Source of the DNA: Micromonospora humi
Lineage (GTDB): Bacteria; Actinomycetota; Actinomycetes; Mycobacteriales; Micromonosporaceae
Assembly (NCBI RefSeq): GCF_900090105.1
Contig: NZ_FMDM01000017.1
Location: forward strand, 1-64,000
Direction of reading: 5' to 3'
DNA length: 64,000 nt
The position numbers were made by a program, and so were the translations under genes. The notes beneath the pieces were generated by a model, which was not told the DNA's origin, made no database searches, and saw only the letters and a list, made by a program, of their open reading frames with translations. Shown here in pieces: positions 36,162-46,791 of this stretch. Each line of letters opens with the position of its first letter. Position 1 is the stretch's first letter.

Positions 36162-37895
36162 GTGCCACCGCGGTTGCCGGCGCTCGACACGTTCCCGCCC
36201 CTCCGTTCCTGGCAACGCAGGGCGATGGTGGAATACCTGCGCCGCCGCGCCGAGGACTTCACCGCGGTCGCCACGCCCGGCGCCGGCAAGACCACGTTCG
36301 CCCTGCGGATCGCCGCCGAGCTGCTCGCCGACGGCACCGTCGAGGCGGTCACCGTGGTCGCGCCCACCGAGCACCTGAAGACCCAGTGGGCGCAGGCCGC
36401 GGCCCGGGTCGGCATCCAGCTCGACGCCGCGTTCCGCAACGCCGACCTGCACTCCGCCGCCGACTTCCACGGCGCGGTGGTCACGTACGCCCAGGTCGGC
36501 ATGGCGCCGCAGGTGCACCGGCGGCGCACGATGACCCGGCGGACGCTTGTCATCCTCGACGAGATCCACCACGCCGGCGACGCCCGGACCTGGGGCGACG
36601 GCGTCAAGGCGGCGTTCGAGCCCGCGGTCCGCCGGCTGATGCTGACCGGCACGCCGTTCCGCTCCGACGACAACCCGATCCCGTTCGTCAGCTACGAACG
36701 CGGCGGGGACGGGCTGCTGCGCTCCCGAGCCGACTCCGTCTACGGCTACTCCGACGCGTTGCGCGACGGCGTGGTCCGGCCGGTGCTGTTCCTGGCCTAC
36801 TCCGGGGAGACCCGGTGGCGCACCAACGCCGGCGACGAGCTGGCCGCCCGGCTGGGCGAGCCGATGACGCAGGACCTGATCGCGCAGGCGTGGCGCACCG
36901 CGCTGGACCCGGCCGGCGACTGGATGCCGCAGGTGCTGCGCGCCGCCGACGCCCGGCTGAGCGTGCTGCGGGCCAACGGCATGCCCGACGCGGGCGGCCT
37001 GGTCATCGCCAGCGACCAGCAGGTGGCGCGGGCGTACGCGAAGCTGCTGGAGCAGGTGACCGGCGAGAAGGCCGCCGTGGTGCTCTCCGACGACCAGGGC
37101 GCGTCCGCGCGGATCGCGACGTTCGCGACGTCCGAGCAACGCTGGTTGGTCGCGGTGCGGATGGTGTCCGAGGGCGTGGACATCCCCCGGCTGGCCGTCG
37201 GGGTGTACGCGACCAGCGCCAGCACCGCGCTCTACTTCGCGCAGGCGATCGGCCGGTTCGTCCGGGCCCGCCGGCCCGGCGAGACCGCCTCGGTGTTCCT
37301 GCCCAGCGTGCCCCACCTGCTCGGGCTGGCCAGCGAGATGGAGGTCGAGCGGGACCACGTGCTCGGCAAGCCCAAGGACCGCGAGGGCTTCGACGACGAC
37401 CTGTTGGAGCGCGCCCAGCGCGACGACGGCGCCAGCGGCGAGCTGGAGAAGCGGTTCGCCGCGCTCTCCGCCACCGCCGAGCTGGACCAGGTCATCTTCG
37501 ACGGCGCGTCCTTCGGCACCGCCGCCCAGGCCGGCACCCCGGAGGAGGAGGAATACCTCGGCCTGCCCGGTCTGCTCACCGCCGACCAGGTCTCCCTGCT
37601 GCTGACCAAGCGGCAGGCCGACCAGCTCGCCGCGCAGAAGCGCCGGGCGGCCCAGCGGACCGCTGAGCCGGCCGCTGCCGCGCCGGTGGCGGCGCCCCCG
37701 GTGCTGAGCGCGGCCCAGCGTCGGGTGGCCCTGCGGCGGCAATTGAACGCCCTGGTGGCCGCCCGACACCACCGCACCGGCCAGCCGCACGGCAAGATCC
37801 ACGCCGAGTTGCGCCGGCTCTGCGGCGGCCCGCCCAGCGCCCAGGCGACGATCGAGCAGCTCGAGGAGCGCATCGCCACCGTGCAGACCTTGTAA
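36162..37895 (+). CDS. DEAD/DEAH-box (superfamily 2) helicase
   Basis: 577 residues. Q-like motif LRSWQRRAM, Walker A TPGAGKTTFALRIA, DEAH-type box ILDEIHH, motif III LTGTPFRSD, and motif VI FAQAIGRFVRARR. Only the two RecA-like domains and a C-terminal charged region are present, with no nuclease or methyltransferase domain. This matches a conserved solo actinobacterial helicase of unknown role. The GTG at 36162 is favoured because GAGGAG lies 5 bp before it; the ATG at 36144 is the alternative. The stop TAA lies within a 54-bp repeat. Confidence 0.9.
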   Translation: MPPRLPALDTFPPLRSWQRRAMVEYLRRRAEDFTAVATPGAGKTTFALRIAAELLADGTVEAVTVVAPTEHLKTQWAQAAARVGIQLDAAFRNADLHSAADFHGAVVTYAQVGMAPQVHRRRTMTRRTLVILDEIHHAGDARTWGDGVKAAFEPAVRRLMLTGTPFRSDDNPIPFVSYERGGDGLLRSRADSVYGYSDALRDGVVRPVLFLAYSGETRWRTNAGDELAARLGEPMTQDLIAQAWRTALDPAGDWMPQVLRAADARLSVLRANGMPDAGGLVIASDQQVARAYAKLLEQVTGEKAAVVLSDDQGASARIATFATSEQRWLVAVRMVSEGVDIPRLAVGVYATSASTALYFAQAIGRFVRARRPGETASVFLPSVPHLLGLASEMEVERDHVLGKPKDREGFDDDLLERAQRDDGASGELEKRFAALSATAELDQVIFDGASFGTAAQAGTPEEEEYLGLPGLLTADQVSLLLTKRQADQLAAQKRRAAQRTAEPAAAAPVAAPPVLSAAQRRVALRRQLNALVAARHHRTGQPHGKIHAELRRLCGGPPSAQATIEQLEERIATVQTL

Positions 37896-37945
37896 GGAGG
37901 GGCCCCTTCTTAACGCCTGCGGTAGAGGCGTGGCCCCTTCTTAAC
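37892..37945 (+). repeat. 54-bp GGGGCCCC repeat, copy 3
   Basis: Same 54-bp length and ends as copies 1 and 2. Bases 2-4 are the helicase stop codon. GTAAGGAGGGGCCCC at the left and GGCCCCTTCTTAAC at the right are inverted relative to each other and could pair. Confidence 0.9.
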
Positions 37946-37968
37946 ACCACCGACGGCAGGGCACGAAA

Positions 37969-38008
37969 AACCGACCGGAGGCGCCCGTCTGGGCGTCTCC
38001 GGTCGGTT
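37969..38008. terminator. Bidirectional intrinsic terminator
   Basis: An 18-bp stem with one mismatch (AACCGACCGGAG-CGCCC) and a 4-nt loop. On the minus strand the stem runs into GGTTTTTCG, so it is a classical terminator for the DUF7455 gene transcript, and it can stop helicase transcripts from the other side. Confidence 0.88.
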
Positions 38009-38035
38009 ATGTCGCGTTGCGGATTGTTTGTCGGC

Positions 38036-38269
38036 TCAGTTCGCCATCAGATCGGTGCCCCGCCAGCTGAACTCCGGGTCCGTCGCGTACCGCACGGTGA
38101 TCTTCACGAGATCCTCCGCGTACTTGTTCGCGTGGTGCCCACAGAACACCAGCTCACTCCCACCCGACAGGGTGATGCGGAGCTTGCCGGCAGCATTACA
38201 GCGGTCGCACCGTTCATCGGCGGCCGGGGGGCTCACCGTCTCGGGCGGCGGCGTGAGGGTCGGGGTCAT
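38036..38269 (-). CDS. DUF7455 small Cys/His protein
   Basis: 77 residues. CDRCNAAGKLRITLSGGSELVFCGHHANKY has a CxxC...CxHH arrangement that should bind zinc. A small protein of this kind is commonly encoded beside the principal sigma factor gene in actinobacteria. Function unknown. The ATG at 38269 has GAGGAGGAAGG in front of it; the longer frame to 38302 does not. Confidence 0.88.
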   Translation of the reverse strand: MTPTLTPPPETVSPPAADERCDRCNAAGKLRITLSGGSELVFCGHHANKYAEDLVKITVRYATDPEFSWRGTDLMAN

Positions 38270-38516
38270 CGCCTTCCTCCTCTGGTCGTCACCGATGAAC
38301 ACACTCGTCGGTCGTTGCTCACCTATCGTGCAACACCCATCTCGGGCCCTGCCTTCCCTGTGTGCCCGCGGGGGACCGAGGTCACACCTGGCGTGGAAGA
38401 CAGTGTGCCGTGCACCAAGGGTGCCACGTCAACGATCACAAACGTGCAACCGACCGATCACTGATCAGTGTTCTACGGCTGGTGATCAAAGCGACACGTC
38501 TGGTTGACGTGTGCGG

Positions 38517-40109
<1,593 letters not shown>

Positions 40110-40393
40110 GAATGACCTTCCGGAGGCGAAGAGCGAGCACGGCCGGGTCGTCCGGCGCAGCACGAACGGCCGTGCCGGGCGAGTCTTTGAGGGACCCCCG
40201 TGTCCCGGTCCGTCCGGTCGCTGGCGGTCCGTGGCGCGTGGGCAGGGTGAATTGTAACGCCGTCTGCCGCGATCATCCCGCGCCGCACGGCGTAACCGTG
40301 GCCGGGACCGCCGATTCGGCGCAGATGTGGACTTTGTAAGGATGATACCCACGCGCGAACCGGGCGGTCCCGGTCGTGCGGGAAGGGACGAAC

Positions 40394-41215
40394 ATGACCA
40401 CCTCGGCGCCCTCGCCGCAGGAACTGCTCACGATCGCCGTCGAGGTGGCGCGGGACGCCGCCGCCACCGCTCACCGGATGCGGTCCGAGGGCGTGTCGGT
40501 GGCCGCGACCAAGAGCACGGTGACCGACGTGGTCACCGCCGCCGACCGCGCGGTCGAGCGGCAGGTGCTGGCCGCGCTGCGGGATCGGCGGCCCGGCGAC
40601 GCGGTGCTGGGGGAGGAGTACGGCGCCGGGGAGACCGGCCCCGCCGCGCCGGACGGCGTGCGCTGGGTCGTCGACCCGATCGACGGCACCGTCAACTACC
40701 TCTACGGGCTGCCCTACTGCGCGGTGTCGCTCGCCGCCGAGGTGGCCGGCGAGGTCGTCGCCGGGGTGGTGCGCAACGTGTTCACCGGGGAGGAGTGGAC
40801 CGCGACCGTGGGCGGCGGGGCCTGGCGGGACGGTCGGCGGCTGCGCTGCTCCGCCGAGACCGATCTCGGGCAGGCGCTGGTCGCCACCGGCTTCGGCTAC
40901 GACGCCGGCCGCCGCTCCCACCAGGCCCGGGTGGTCGCCGAGTTGATCCCGCACGTGCGGGACATCCGCCGGATGGGCGCTGCCGCGCTCGACCTCTGCC
41001 TCGCCGCCGAGGGGCGGGTGGACGCCTATTTCGAGAAGGGGCTGGCCGCCTGGGACCTCGCCGCCGGCGGGCTGGTGGCGCGGGAGGCCGGGCTGCTGGT
41101 GACCGGGGTGTCCGGCCGGCCGGCCGGGCCGGACCTGGTGCTCGCCGCGCCGCCGGCGCTGCACGGGCCGCTGCACACCCGCCTCACCGACCTGGACGCC
41201 TCCGGCGGCCCCTGA
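40394..41215 (+). CDS. suhB: Inositol monophosphatase family protein
   Basis: 273 residues. Metal-site motifs are intact: GEEYG near residue 75, then VVDPIDGTVNYLYGLP, then AAWDLAAGGLVAREAG. Family members dephosphorylate inositol 1-phosphate, fructose 1,6-bisphosphate or related sugar phosphates with Mg2+. The position beside sigA matches mycobacterial suhB. The start is an ATG at 40394 after GGAAGGGACG. It is divergent from sigA; 284 bp between them carry both promoters. Confidence 0.9.
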   Translation: MTTSAPSPQELLTIAVEVARDAAATAHRMRSEGVSVAATKSTVTDVVTAADRAVERQVLAALRDRRPGDAVLGEEYGAGETGPAAPDGVRWVVDPIDGTVNYLYGLPYCAVSLAAEVAGEVVAGVVRNVFTGEEWTATVGGGAWRDGRRLRCSAETDLGQALVATGFGYDAGRRSHQARVVAELIPHVRDIRRMGAAALDLCLAAEGRVDAYFEKGLAAWDLAAGGLVAREAGLLVTGVSGRPAGPDLVLAAPPALHGPLHTRLTDLDASGGP

Positions 41216-41219
41216 CCCG

Positions 41220-41306
41220 CACTCCGGCGTGCCGGGCGGCCGTGCCCGTGCTCCGGCGCGTGTGGCGGCTGTGCCCCCACTCCGGCGTGCCGGGCGGCCG
41301 TGCCCG
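41220..41306. repeat. Tandem repeat, 29-bp unit, three copies
   Basis: Copies 1 (41220-41248) and 3 (41278-41306) are identical, and the middle copy is degenerate. It starts 5 bp after the suhB stop, in the convergent spacer with the LytR_C gene. Confidence 0.85.
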
Positions 41307-41350
41307 CGCCGCGGTACGGCGGAGAAGCCGTGCCGGCGCCGGGACACGCG

Positions 41351-41390
41351 ACAGGGCGGCCCCGCCCGGATGCCCGGGGGACCGCCCTGT
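41351..41390. terminator. Terminator of the LytR_C gene
   Basis: ACAGGGCGG/CCGCCCTGT outer stem with an inner CCCCG/CGGGG pairing, 33 bp beyond the minus-strand gene. Confidence 0.7.
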
Positions 41391-41422
41391 GTCGTCGTCG
41401 GGCCGGTGGTCCGGCCCGCCGG

Positions 41423-41953
41423 TCACTTCTCGACCGGCATCGGGCACGTCTGGGCCGGCGCCTCGGGCGCGCCGAGGTCGCCGAGCGACTGGTTCACCTC
41501 GGTGGTGGTGGCCAGCTGCTGGTAGCTGTTGCCGAGGACCACGTCGACGGTGTCGTCCTTGCGGGTGGGTTGGAACACCTGCTCGGCCTCGTTGAGGAAG
41601 TAGGCGCGCAGCAGGTGGGCGGAGCCCACGCCCTTGGGGCCGAAGCGCAGCACCGCCACGCCGTCGACCGCCTTCTTCTCGTTGCCGACCTTCTTGACCT
41701 GGAACTTCCGGTTGCGGAAGTCGTCCGCGACACTGCCGGCCCGGCCGGCCTCGTCGGTGGCGTTGAAGACGTTGATCTTCACGTCTTTCTGCTCGCGTAG
41801 TCGCAGGTCGACCAGCGGCCAGCCGTCGGGGCAGCCGGCCGCGGTGCCGGCCTCGCTCTGACTGTCGCGAACCACCGCGACGATCACGAAGACCAGGGCG
41901 ATGACCGCCAGCAGTCCGACGACAACGAGTGCCCGCACTCGCGCAAAACTCAT
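41423..41953 (-). CDS. Membrane-anchored LytR_C domain protein
   Basis: 176 residues. One N-terminal membrane helix (about 7-29, ALVVVGLLAVIALVFVIVAVV) and an extracytoplasmic LytR_C domain from about 57 (VKINVFNATDEAGRAGSVADDF to VDVVLGNSYQQL). It is not a LytR-CpsA-Psr ligase, since the catalytic domain is missing. Mycobacterial Cei (Rv2700), in the same neighbourhood, has this architecture and is needed for envelope integrity. The start is the ATG at 41953. Confidence 0.87.
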   Translation of the reverse strand: MSFARVRALVVVGLLAVIALVFVIVAVVRDSQSEAGTAAGCPDGWPLVDLRLREQKDVKINVFNATDEAGRAGSVADDFRNRKFQVKKVGNEKKAVDGVAVLRFGPKGVGSAHLLRAYFLNEAEQVFQPTRKDDTVDVVLGNSYQQLATTTEVNQSLGDLGAPEAPAQTCPMPVEK

Positions 41954-42376
41954 CCTGGGCGCTCCCCGGACAGTGATTGGGTGGCGGCGGCCGCCGCGGT
42001 CGGGCCGCGTCTGTCGACCGTCGGAGTACGCCGCTGAGGTTAACCCTTGTCCGGCTCCCGCGTGGAAACAGTCCGACATGCCGGCGCGCCACGGAGGGAA
42101 CGGGTAGGACTACCCCTATCTTCGTGTCGCCTGAGTCACATTGGGAACAACTTCGGGCCCAGGGGCGTACATCTCTCCCGCGAGGGCGGTATACATGCCT
42201 CGCCCAAAGGGGGGGTAAGGTTCCGCGCTCGCCGGGGGGTTCCGCTCCGGCAAGCCCGACCCAACGGTCGTCGGGTCGGGTGCCCGACACAGATGGTGGC
42301 CGGCCAGGGGAACCGAAACGGCGTCGTCCGGCGTTACAACCGGCAGCGACCATATCGATATTGGAGAGTGAAACCG
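41954..42376. other. Intergenic region LytR_C / DUF4193
   Basis: 423 bp between divergent genes, without a convincing ORF. It contains an 8-bp stem CCCGACCC/GGGTCGGG (42255-42262, 42273-42280) and several AT-containing patches (near 42030, 42105-42125, 42350) that could be promoters. GGAGAG precedes the DUF4193 start. Confidence 0.6.
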
Positions 42377-42673
42377 ATGGCCACCGACTACGACGCCCCG
42401 CGTCGCGACGAGGTCGACCTCGGCGAGGACAGCCTCGAGGAGCTCAAGGCCCGGCGGGTCGACTCACAGTCGGGCGCCGTGGACGTGGACGAGGCCGAGG
42501 TGGCCGAGAGCTTCGAGCTGCCCGGCGCCGACCTGGCCGACGAGGAGCTCACGGTCAAGGTCCTCCCGATGCAGCAGGACGAGTTCCGGTGCGCCCGCTG
42601 CTTCCTGGTCCACCACCGCAGCCAGCTGGCGGTCGAGCGCAACGGCGACCTGATCTGCCGCGAGTGCGTCTGA
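42377..42673 (+). CDS. DUF4193 family protein
   Basis: 98 residues. It begins MATDYDAPRRDEVDLGEDSLEE and ends FRCARCFLVHHRSQLAVERNG...LICRECV, with two CxxC pairs that should bind zinc. It is a highly conserved actinobacterial family (equivalent to mycobacterial Rv2699c) of unknown function, perhaps linked to transcription given its acidic N-terminus and zinc ribbon. The start is an ATG at 42377. Confidence 0.93.
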   Translation: MATDYDAPRRDEVDLGEDSLEELKARRVDSQSGAVDVDEAEVAESFELPGADLADEELTVKVLPMQQDEFRCARCFLVHHRSQLAVERNGDLICRECV

Positions 42674-42805
42674 TCCCGAGCCGGGACACCGGCGGCGGCC
42701 TCCTCGACGGGGCCGCCGCTGTTCGAGCCGCCGTGCGCCGGTGGCGGGAAGCTGCTTGACTCGTACGGGCGGCCTCCACGCCGCGCGGAGCAGGAGGGCG
42801 GACGG

Positions 42806-43723
42806 GTGAGCGAGCGCAGCGAGCGGGCCGGCGGGACCGACCGGACGCCGGTCCCGGGGACGGGACCGAAACCGTCCACCCGGGAGGCGACGAGCGACCC
42901 GGTCGCCCCGGACCCGACGAGCGACCCGGTCGCCCCGGAGGCGGCCCACACGCCGTCCGGCGAGGGCGGCGCGGGCGGCGACTCCGGCGAGGAGTTGGGC
43001 GCCACGGTCGCCGCGCTGACCGCCGACGACATCGCACCGGCCCGTCGCCGGCAACTGCTGGTCCGGCTGGTCGGCCAGGCCCGGGCCCGCGGGATCAGCG
43101 ACCTGTTCAAACCCAGGGCGGCACTGCGCTGGATGACCGAGACGGTCGCCGAGGTCGCGCCGCACGTGCCGATCCGTGACGTCGCCACGCTGCGGCGACA
43201 CTTCCCCGGCCTGGACGACGACGCGCTCGCCGACCGACTGGTCCGCAACGCGTCCCGGGCCACCGCCGGCATCGGCGCGGCCGGTGGCGGCGTCGCCGCG
43301 GTCGAGTGGGCGGTCACGCCGACCCTGCTCTCCGCCCCCGTCCTGCTGGCCGCCGAGACGGTCGCCGTGGTGGCGATCGAGCTGAAGCTCATCGGGGAGC
43401 TGCACGAGCTGCACCGGATGCCGCTGCCCACCGGCGGCACCGCGCGTACGGTCGCGCTGGTGCAGTCCTGGGCCGGCCAGCGGGGGATCAACCCGATGAT
43501 GCCCGGCGTCGGGGTGAGCGCCGTGCTCGGCACCGCCGCCCGCCGGGAGCTGCGGGACAGCCTGTTGCGCCGCTTCGGCCGCAACCTCACCACGCTCGGG
43601 CCGTTCCTGACCGGCGCGGCAGTGGCCGGCTATCTCAACCGCCGGGCCACCCGGGCGCTGGGCGAGCAGCTCCGCAAGGACCTCCGGCACACCGCCCGAG
43701 GGTTGCCCGGCAAGCCGACCTGA
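42806..43723 (+). CDS. Hypothetical protein with Pro/Asp-rich N-terminus and hydrophobic centre
   Basis: 305 residues, no recognised domain. Residues 1-65 are disordered and contain an in-frame 27-bp DNA duplication giving SDPVAP twice. The central part (about 155-200) has two hydrophobic segments, VAAVEWAVTPTLLSAPVLL and ETVAVVAIELKLI, and a third near 255-275. The GTG at 42806 is embedded in a GAGCGAGCGCAGCGAGCG sequence that is common in actinobacterial genomes. Codon use is typical of the region, so the gene looks genuine. Confidence 0.72.
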   Translation: MSERSERAGGTDRTPVPGTGPKPSTREATSDPVAPDPTSDPVAPEAAHTPSGEGGAGGDSGEELGATVAALTADDIAPARRRQLLVRLVGQARARGISDLFKPRAALRWMTETVAEVAPHVPIRDVATLRRHFPGLDDDALADRLVRNASRATAGIGAAGGGVAAVEWAVTPTLLSAPVLLAAETVAVVAIELKLIGELHELHRMPLPTGGTARTVALVQSWAGQRGINPMMPGVGVSAVLGTAARRELRDSLLRRFGRNLTTLGPFLTGAAVAGYLNRRATRALGEQLRKDLRHTARGLPGKPT

Positions 43724-43738
43724 GGGGCCCGGCCGCGC

Positions 43739-44230
43739 TCAGGCGGCGTCGCGGGCGGCCAGCAACGCCGCGGCCAGCTCCACCGGGTGCCGGGTGCTGA
43801 CCACCCAGAACGGGGTGGGGTCGGCCGGGTCGTCCAGCACCACCTGGACGGCGCCGCCGACCCACGGGCGCTGCACCACGAAGGCGAGCGGGTCGGCGCC
43901 CACGCCGAGCACCTCGCGCCGGCCGGCCGCGTCCAGCGGCACCGCGTCCGCGACGTGACGCACCGGCAGGCGGGCGTCGTCGACCAGCAGCTCGCCGTCG
44001 CGGACCGCCACCCGGATCCGGCCCAGCCATGCCAGCGCCGCCACCGTGGCGGGGATCAGCAGCACGAACGGCAGCCAGGCCCGGAACCCGGTCGCGCCCA
44101 GCCACAGCTCGGCGGCGAGCAGCCCGGCCACGGCCAGCCCCGCGGGCCAGGCCCACCAGGGCAGCCCCAGACGCTCCGCGTAGGGCGCGGGGGTGGCCGT
44201 CGGGGCGGCCGGGGATGACGACTGACGCAC
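43739..44230 (-). CDS. DUF3093 membrane protein
   Basis: 163 residues. Two N-terminal membrane helices (about 26-43 and 50-68) precede a small beta-rich PH-like domain (IRVAVRDGELLVDDARLPV to FWVVSTRHPVELAAAL). The pattern matches DUF3093 (mycobacterial Rv2698 position). Function unknown. The start is a GTG at 44230, divergent from dut with 79 bp between. Confidence 0.88.
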   Translation of the reverse strand: MRQSSSPAAPTATPAPYAERLGLPWWAWPAGLAVAGLLAAELWLGATGFRAWLPFVLLIPATVAALAWLGRIRVAVRDGELLVDDARLPVRHVADAVPLDAAGRREVLGVGADPLAFVVQRPWVGGAVQVVLDDPADPTPFWVVSTRHPVELAAALLAARDAA

Positions 44231-44309
44231 ACTGCGAGGGTACGGCGCGTGGCGCGCCGACCAACCGGCAGGATGGCAGGGTCACCCCGCGAGGACCGGA
44301 CGGAAGAGG

Positions 44310-44813
44310 ATGACCGTGACAGATGTCGTGCCCGTGCCCGTACGGCAGCTCGACCCGGAGCTGCCGCTGCCGGCGTACTCCCATCCCGGCGACGCCGGCG
44401 CGGACCTGGTGGCCGCCGCGGACGTGGAGCTGCCGCCCGGCGGCCGGGCCCTGGTGCCCACCGGCGTCGCGGTGGCCCTGCCGGAGGGGTACGTGGGGCT
44501 GGTCCACCCCCGATCGGGGTTGGCCGCCAGGCTCGGCGTGACGGTGCTCAACGCGCCCGGTACGGTCGACGCCGGCTACCGGGGTGAGATCCTGGTCAAC
44601 CTGATCAACCATGATCGGGACACGCCGGCGACGATCAGCCGGGGCGACCGGATCGCGCAGCTCGTCGTCCAGCGGGTCGCCCGGGCCGAGTTCCGGCCGG
44701 TGGCCGAGCTGCCCGGGTCCCGGCGCGGCGCCGGGGGCCACGGGTCCACCGGCGGGCACGCCGGGCTGGTTCCGGCTGCGGCCGGCGGGCAGAACGAAGA
44801 GGTGGCAGGGTGA
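44310..44813 (+). CDS. dut: dUTP diphosphatase
   Basis: Hydrolyses dUTP to dUMP, limiting uracil in DNA. 167 residues with the five trimeric dUTPase motifs: HPGDAGADLVAA (1), HPRSGLAARLG (2), GTVDAGYRGEILVNLIN (3), RGDRIAQLVVQ (4), and a C-terminal GSRRGAGGHGSTG (5) that closes over the nucleotide. The start is the ATG at 44310. Confidence 0.97.
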   Translation: MTVTDVVPVPVRQLDPELPLPAYSHPGDAGADLVAAADVELPPGGRALVPTGVAVALPEGYVGLVHPRSGLAARLGVTVLNAPGTVDAGYRGEILVNLINHDRDTPATISRGDRIAQLVVQRVARAEFRPVAELPGSRRGAGGHGSTGGHAGLVPAAAGGQNEEVAG

Positions 44814-44838
44814 GTGCGAACAGCGGAGGGTGGACGCA

Positions 44839-45483
44839 GTGATCTTCTCCCGGAAGCGGGCCGACGAGGCGCGGCAGGCGCGTGACAACGGCGCCCTGGC
44901 CGCCGAGGAGACCTCGACGGGTCCGGCCCGCGGGCCGTACGACGTCAGCGAGGCGCCCGACGAGCCCCGGCTCGACCTGGGCAGCCTCCAGATCCCGGCG
45001 GTGCCGGACGTGGAGGTGCGGGTGCAGGCCGACCCGCAGGGCGTGATCCAGCAGGTGGTGCTGGTGCACGGGCAGAACGCCCTGCAGCTCGGCGTCTTCG
45101 CCGCGCCCCGCTCGGACGGCATCTGGGACGAGGTCCGCGAGGAGATCCGCACCTCGCTGGCGAACGACGGCGCCACCGCCGAGGAGGTCGAGGGCGAGCG
45201 CGGCCCCGAGCTGCGCGCCCGGGTGCGCACCCCGGACGGCGTGACCGAGCTGCGCTTCGTCGGCATCGACGGGCCGCGTTGGATGGTGCGCGGCGTCTTC
45301 CAGGGCCGGGCGGCCACCGACCCGGCCGCCGCCGGCCCGCTCGCCGCCTGCCTGGACGGCCTGGTGGTGGACCGCGGCCAGGAGGCCAAGCCGGTCCGGG
45401 AGCCGCTGCCGCTGCGGCTGCCACGCGAGGTCGCCGAGCAGCAGGCCGCGGAGCAGCAGGCCGCGGGCTCGCAGGAGGTCTGA
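44839..45483 (+). CDS. DUF3710 family protein
   Basis: 214 residues. MIFSRKRADEARQ and RLDLGSLQIPAVPDVEVRVQ are the DUF3710 signature, and the C-terminus is Gln/Ala-rich. It is conserved next to dut in actinobacteria (mycobacterial Rv2696c position) but its role is unknown. Of two in-frame GTGs the second (44839) is chosen, as GCGGAGG lies about 10 bp before it. Confidence 0.9.
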   Translation: MIFSRKRADEARQARDNGALAAEETSTGPARGPYDVSEAPDEPRLDLGSLQIPAVPDVEVRVQADPQGVIQQVVLVHGQNALQLGVFAAPRSDGIWDEVREEIRTSLANDGATAEEVEGERGPELRARVRTPDGVTELRFVGIDGPRWMVRGVFQGRAATDPAAAGPLAACLDGLVVDRGQEAKPVREPLPLRLPREVAEQQAAEQQAAGSQEV

Positions 45484-45717
45484 GTCACCGCGTCGGGCCC
45501 GGCCCCGTCGGCGCAGGAGCCGGCGGGACCGGGCCCGACACGTGTCCGCCCCCGGCCCGCGGGTCCGCCCCCGGCCGCTGGTGGACCGGCAGGTCGGGCC
45601 CGCGACGCGTGCCCGCCGGTGCCCGGCGGTGCCGCCGACGGGCCGGACCGGCGTACGCTGGCCTGACGGTTCCGCCGTCCGCGGAGCCCCGCCGGTGGAG
45701 AGGGTGACGCGGAGGTC

Positions 45718-46098
45718 ATGACGACCGACCAGGGCCGGGTGTCGCTGCGGCGGCTCCTGCAACGGCTCACCGCGAGCGAGGCCGAGATCGAGGCGCAGGA
45801 GCTGCGCCGGGAGAGCGCCGAGTCCGGTGGCACCCCGACCCACCAGTGCAACCGCGGCCAGGTGGTCTCGGTGGCCGGGCGGCTGCGCACGGTGGTCTAC
45901 ACGCCGCGCACCAACCTGCCCACGCTGGAGGCCGACCTCTACGACGGCAACGACGTGGTCACCCTGGTCTGGCTGGGCCGGCGGCACATCGCCGGGATCG
46001 AGCCGGGCCGGCATCTCACCGCGCACGGCCGGGTGGCGGTGCGCGACGACCGCAAGGTGATCTACAACCCGCACTACGAGCTGGAGCCGCCGAAGTGA
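45718..46098 (+). CDS. OB-fold nucleic acid-binding domain protein
   Basis: 126 residues. After a helical N-terminus, VVSVAGRLRTVVYTPR...LEADLYDGNDVVTLVWLGRRHIAGIEPGRHLTAHGRV is an OB-fold of the tRNA-anticodon/RecG type. The ligand is unknown. Equivalent to mycobacterial Rv2694c. It overlaps the DUF3159 gene by 4 bp (GTGA). Confidence 0.88.
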   Translation: MTTDQGRVSLRRLLQRLTASEAEIEAQELRRESAESGGTPTHQCNRGQVVSVAGRLRTVVYTPRTNLPTLEADLYDGNDVVTLVWLGRRHIAGIEPGRHLTAHGRVAVRDDRKVIYNPHYELEPPK

Positions 46099-46778
46099 CG
46101 ACCGGACAGCAGCACACCCCGTCGGGGCTCGACCCGCAGGACGAGGAGCGGCTGCCCAGCATGGCCGAGCAGATGGCCGACCAGCTCGGCGGGTGGCGCG
46201 GCCTGGTCGAGTCGAGCATCCCGGTGGTGGTCTTCGTGATCGCCAACGTGGTGGGCGAGCTGCGCCCGGCGGTGATCGCCTCCATCGCGGTGGCGCTGCT
46301 GATCGCCGTGCTCCGGTTGGTCCAGCGCAAGCCGGTGCGGCACGCGGTCAACGGCCTGTTCGGTGTCGGCATCGGCGCGGCCATCGCCTGGCGGACGGGC
46401 AACGAGCGCGACTTCTACCTGCCGGGCATCCTCTACGGCATCGGCTACGGCCTGGCGTTGCTGCTCTCGGCCGCGATCCGGCAGCCGCTGGTCGGCTGGA
46501 TCTGGTCGGTACTGGTGGCCAAGGGCCGCTCCGAGTGGCGCGACGACCCCCGGCTGGTGCGCACGTTCACCCAGCTCACCGTGCTCTGGGGCGTGGTGTG
46601 GCTGGCCAAGGTCGGCGTGCAGGCCGGGCTCTACCTGGCCCACCAGGACACCGCGCTCGGCGTGGCCCGGCTGGCCCTGGGCTACCCGCCGTACGCGCTG
46701 CTGCTGCTGATCACGGTCTGGGTGGTGCGCCGGGTCACCCGGGAGGGCGCCGCCGCCACCCCGCTGCCGGGCGCCTGA
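46095..46778 (+). CDS. DUF3159 membrane protein
   Basis: 227 residues, about six membrane helices. SSIPVVVFVIANVVGELRPA and FGVGIGAAIAWRTGNERDFYLPGI are family signatures. It is translationally coupled to the OB-fold gene and convergent with the TrkA genes, as in the mycobacterial Rv2693c region. Function unknown. Confidence 0.9.
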   Translation: MTTGQQHTPSGLDPQDEERLPSMAEQMADQLGGWRGLVESSIPVVVFVIANVVGELRPAVIASIAVALLIAVLRLVQRKPVRHAVNGLFGVGIGAAIAWRTGNERDFYLPGILYGIGYGLALLLSAAIRQPLVGWIWSVLVAKGRSEWRDDPRLVRTFTQLTVLWGVVWLAKVGVQAGLYLAHQDTALGVARLALGYPPYALLLLITVWVVRRVTREGAAATPLPGA

Positions 46779-46791
46779 CCCCGGGCCGGCG

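Noticed and set aside
42806..42831. GAGCGAGCGCAGCGAGCG as a special repeat
   Set aside because: I recall this word as frequent at gene starts and ends in many actinobacteria; only one copy is here, so it is not reported as a finding.
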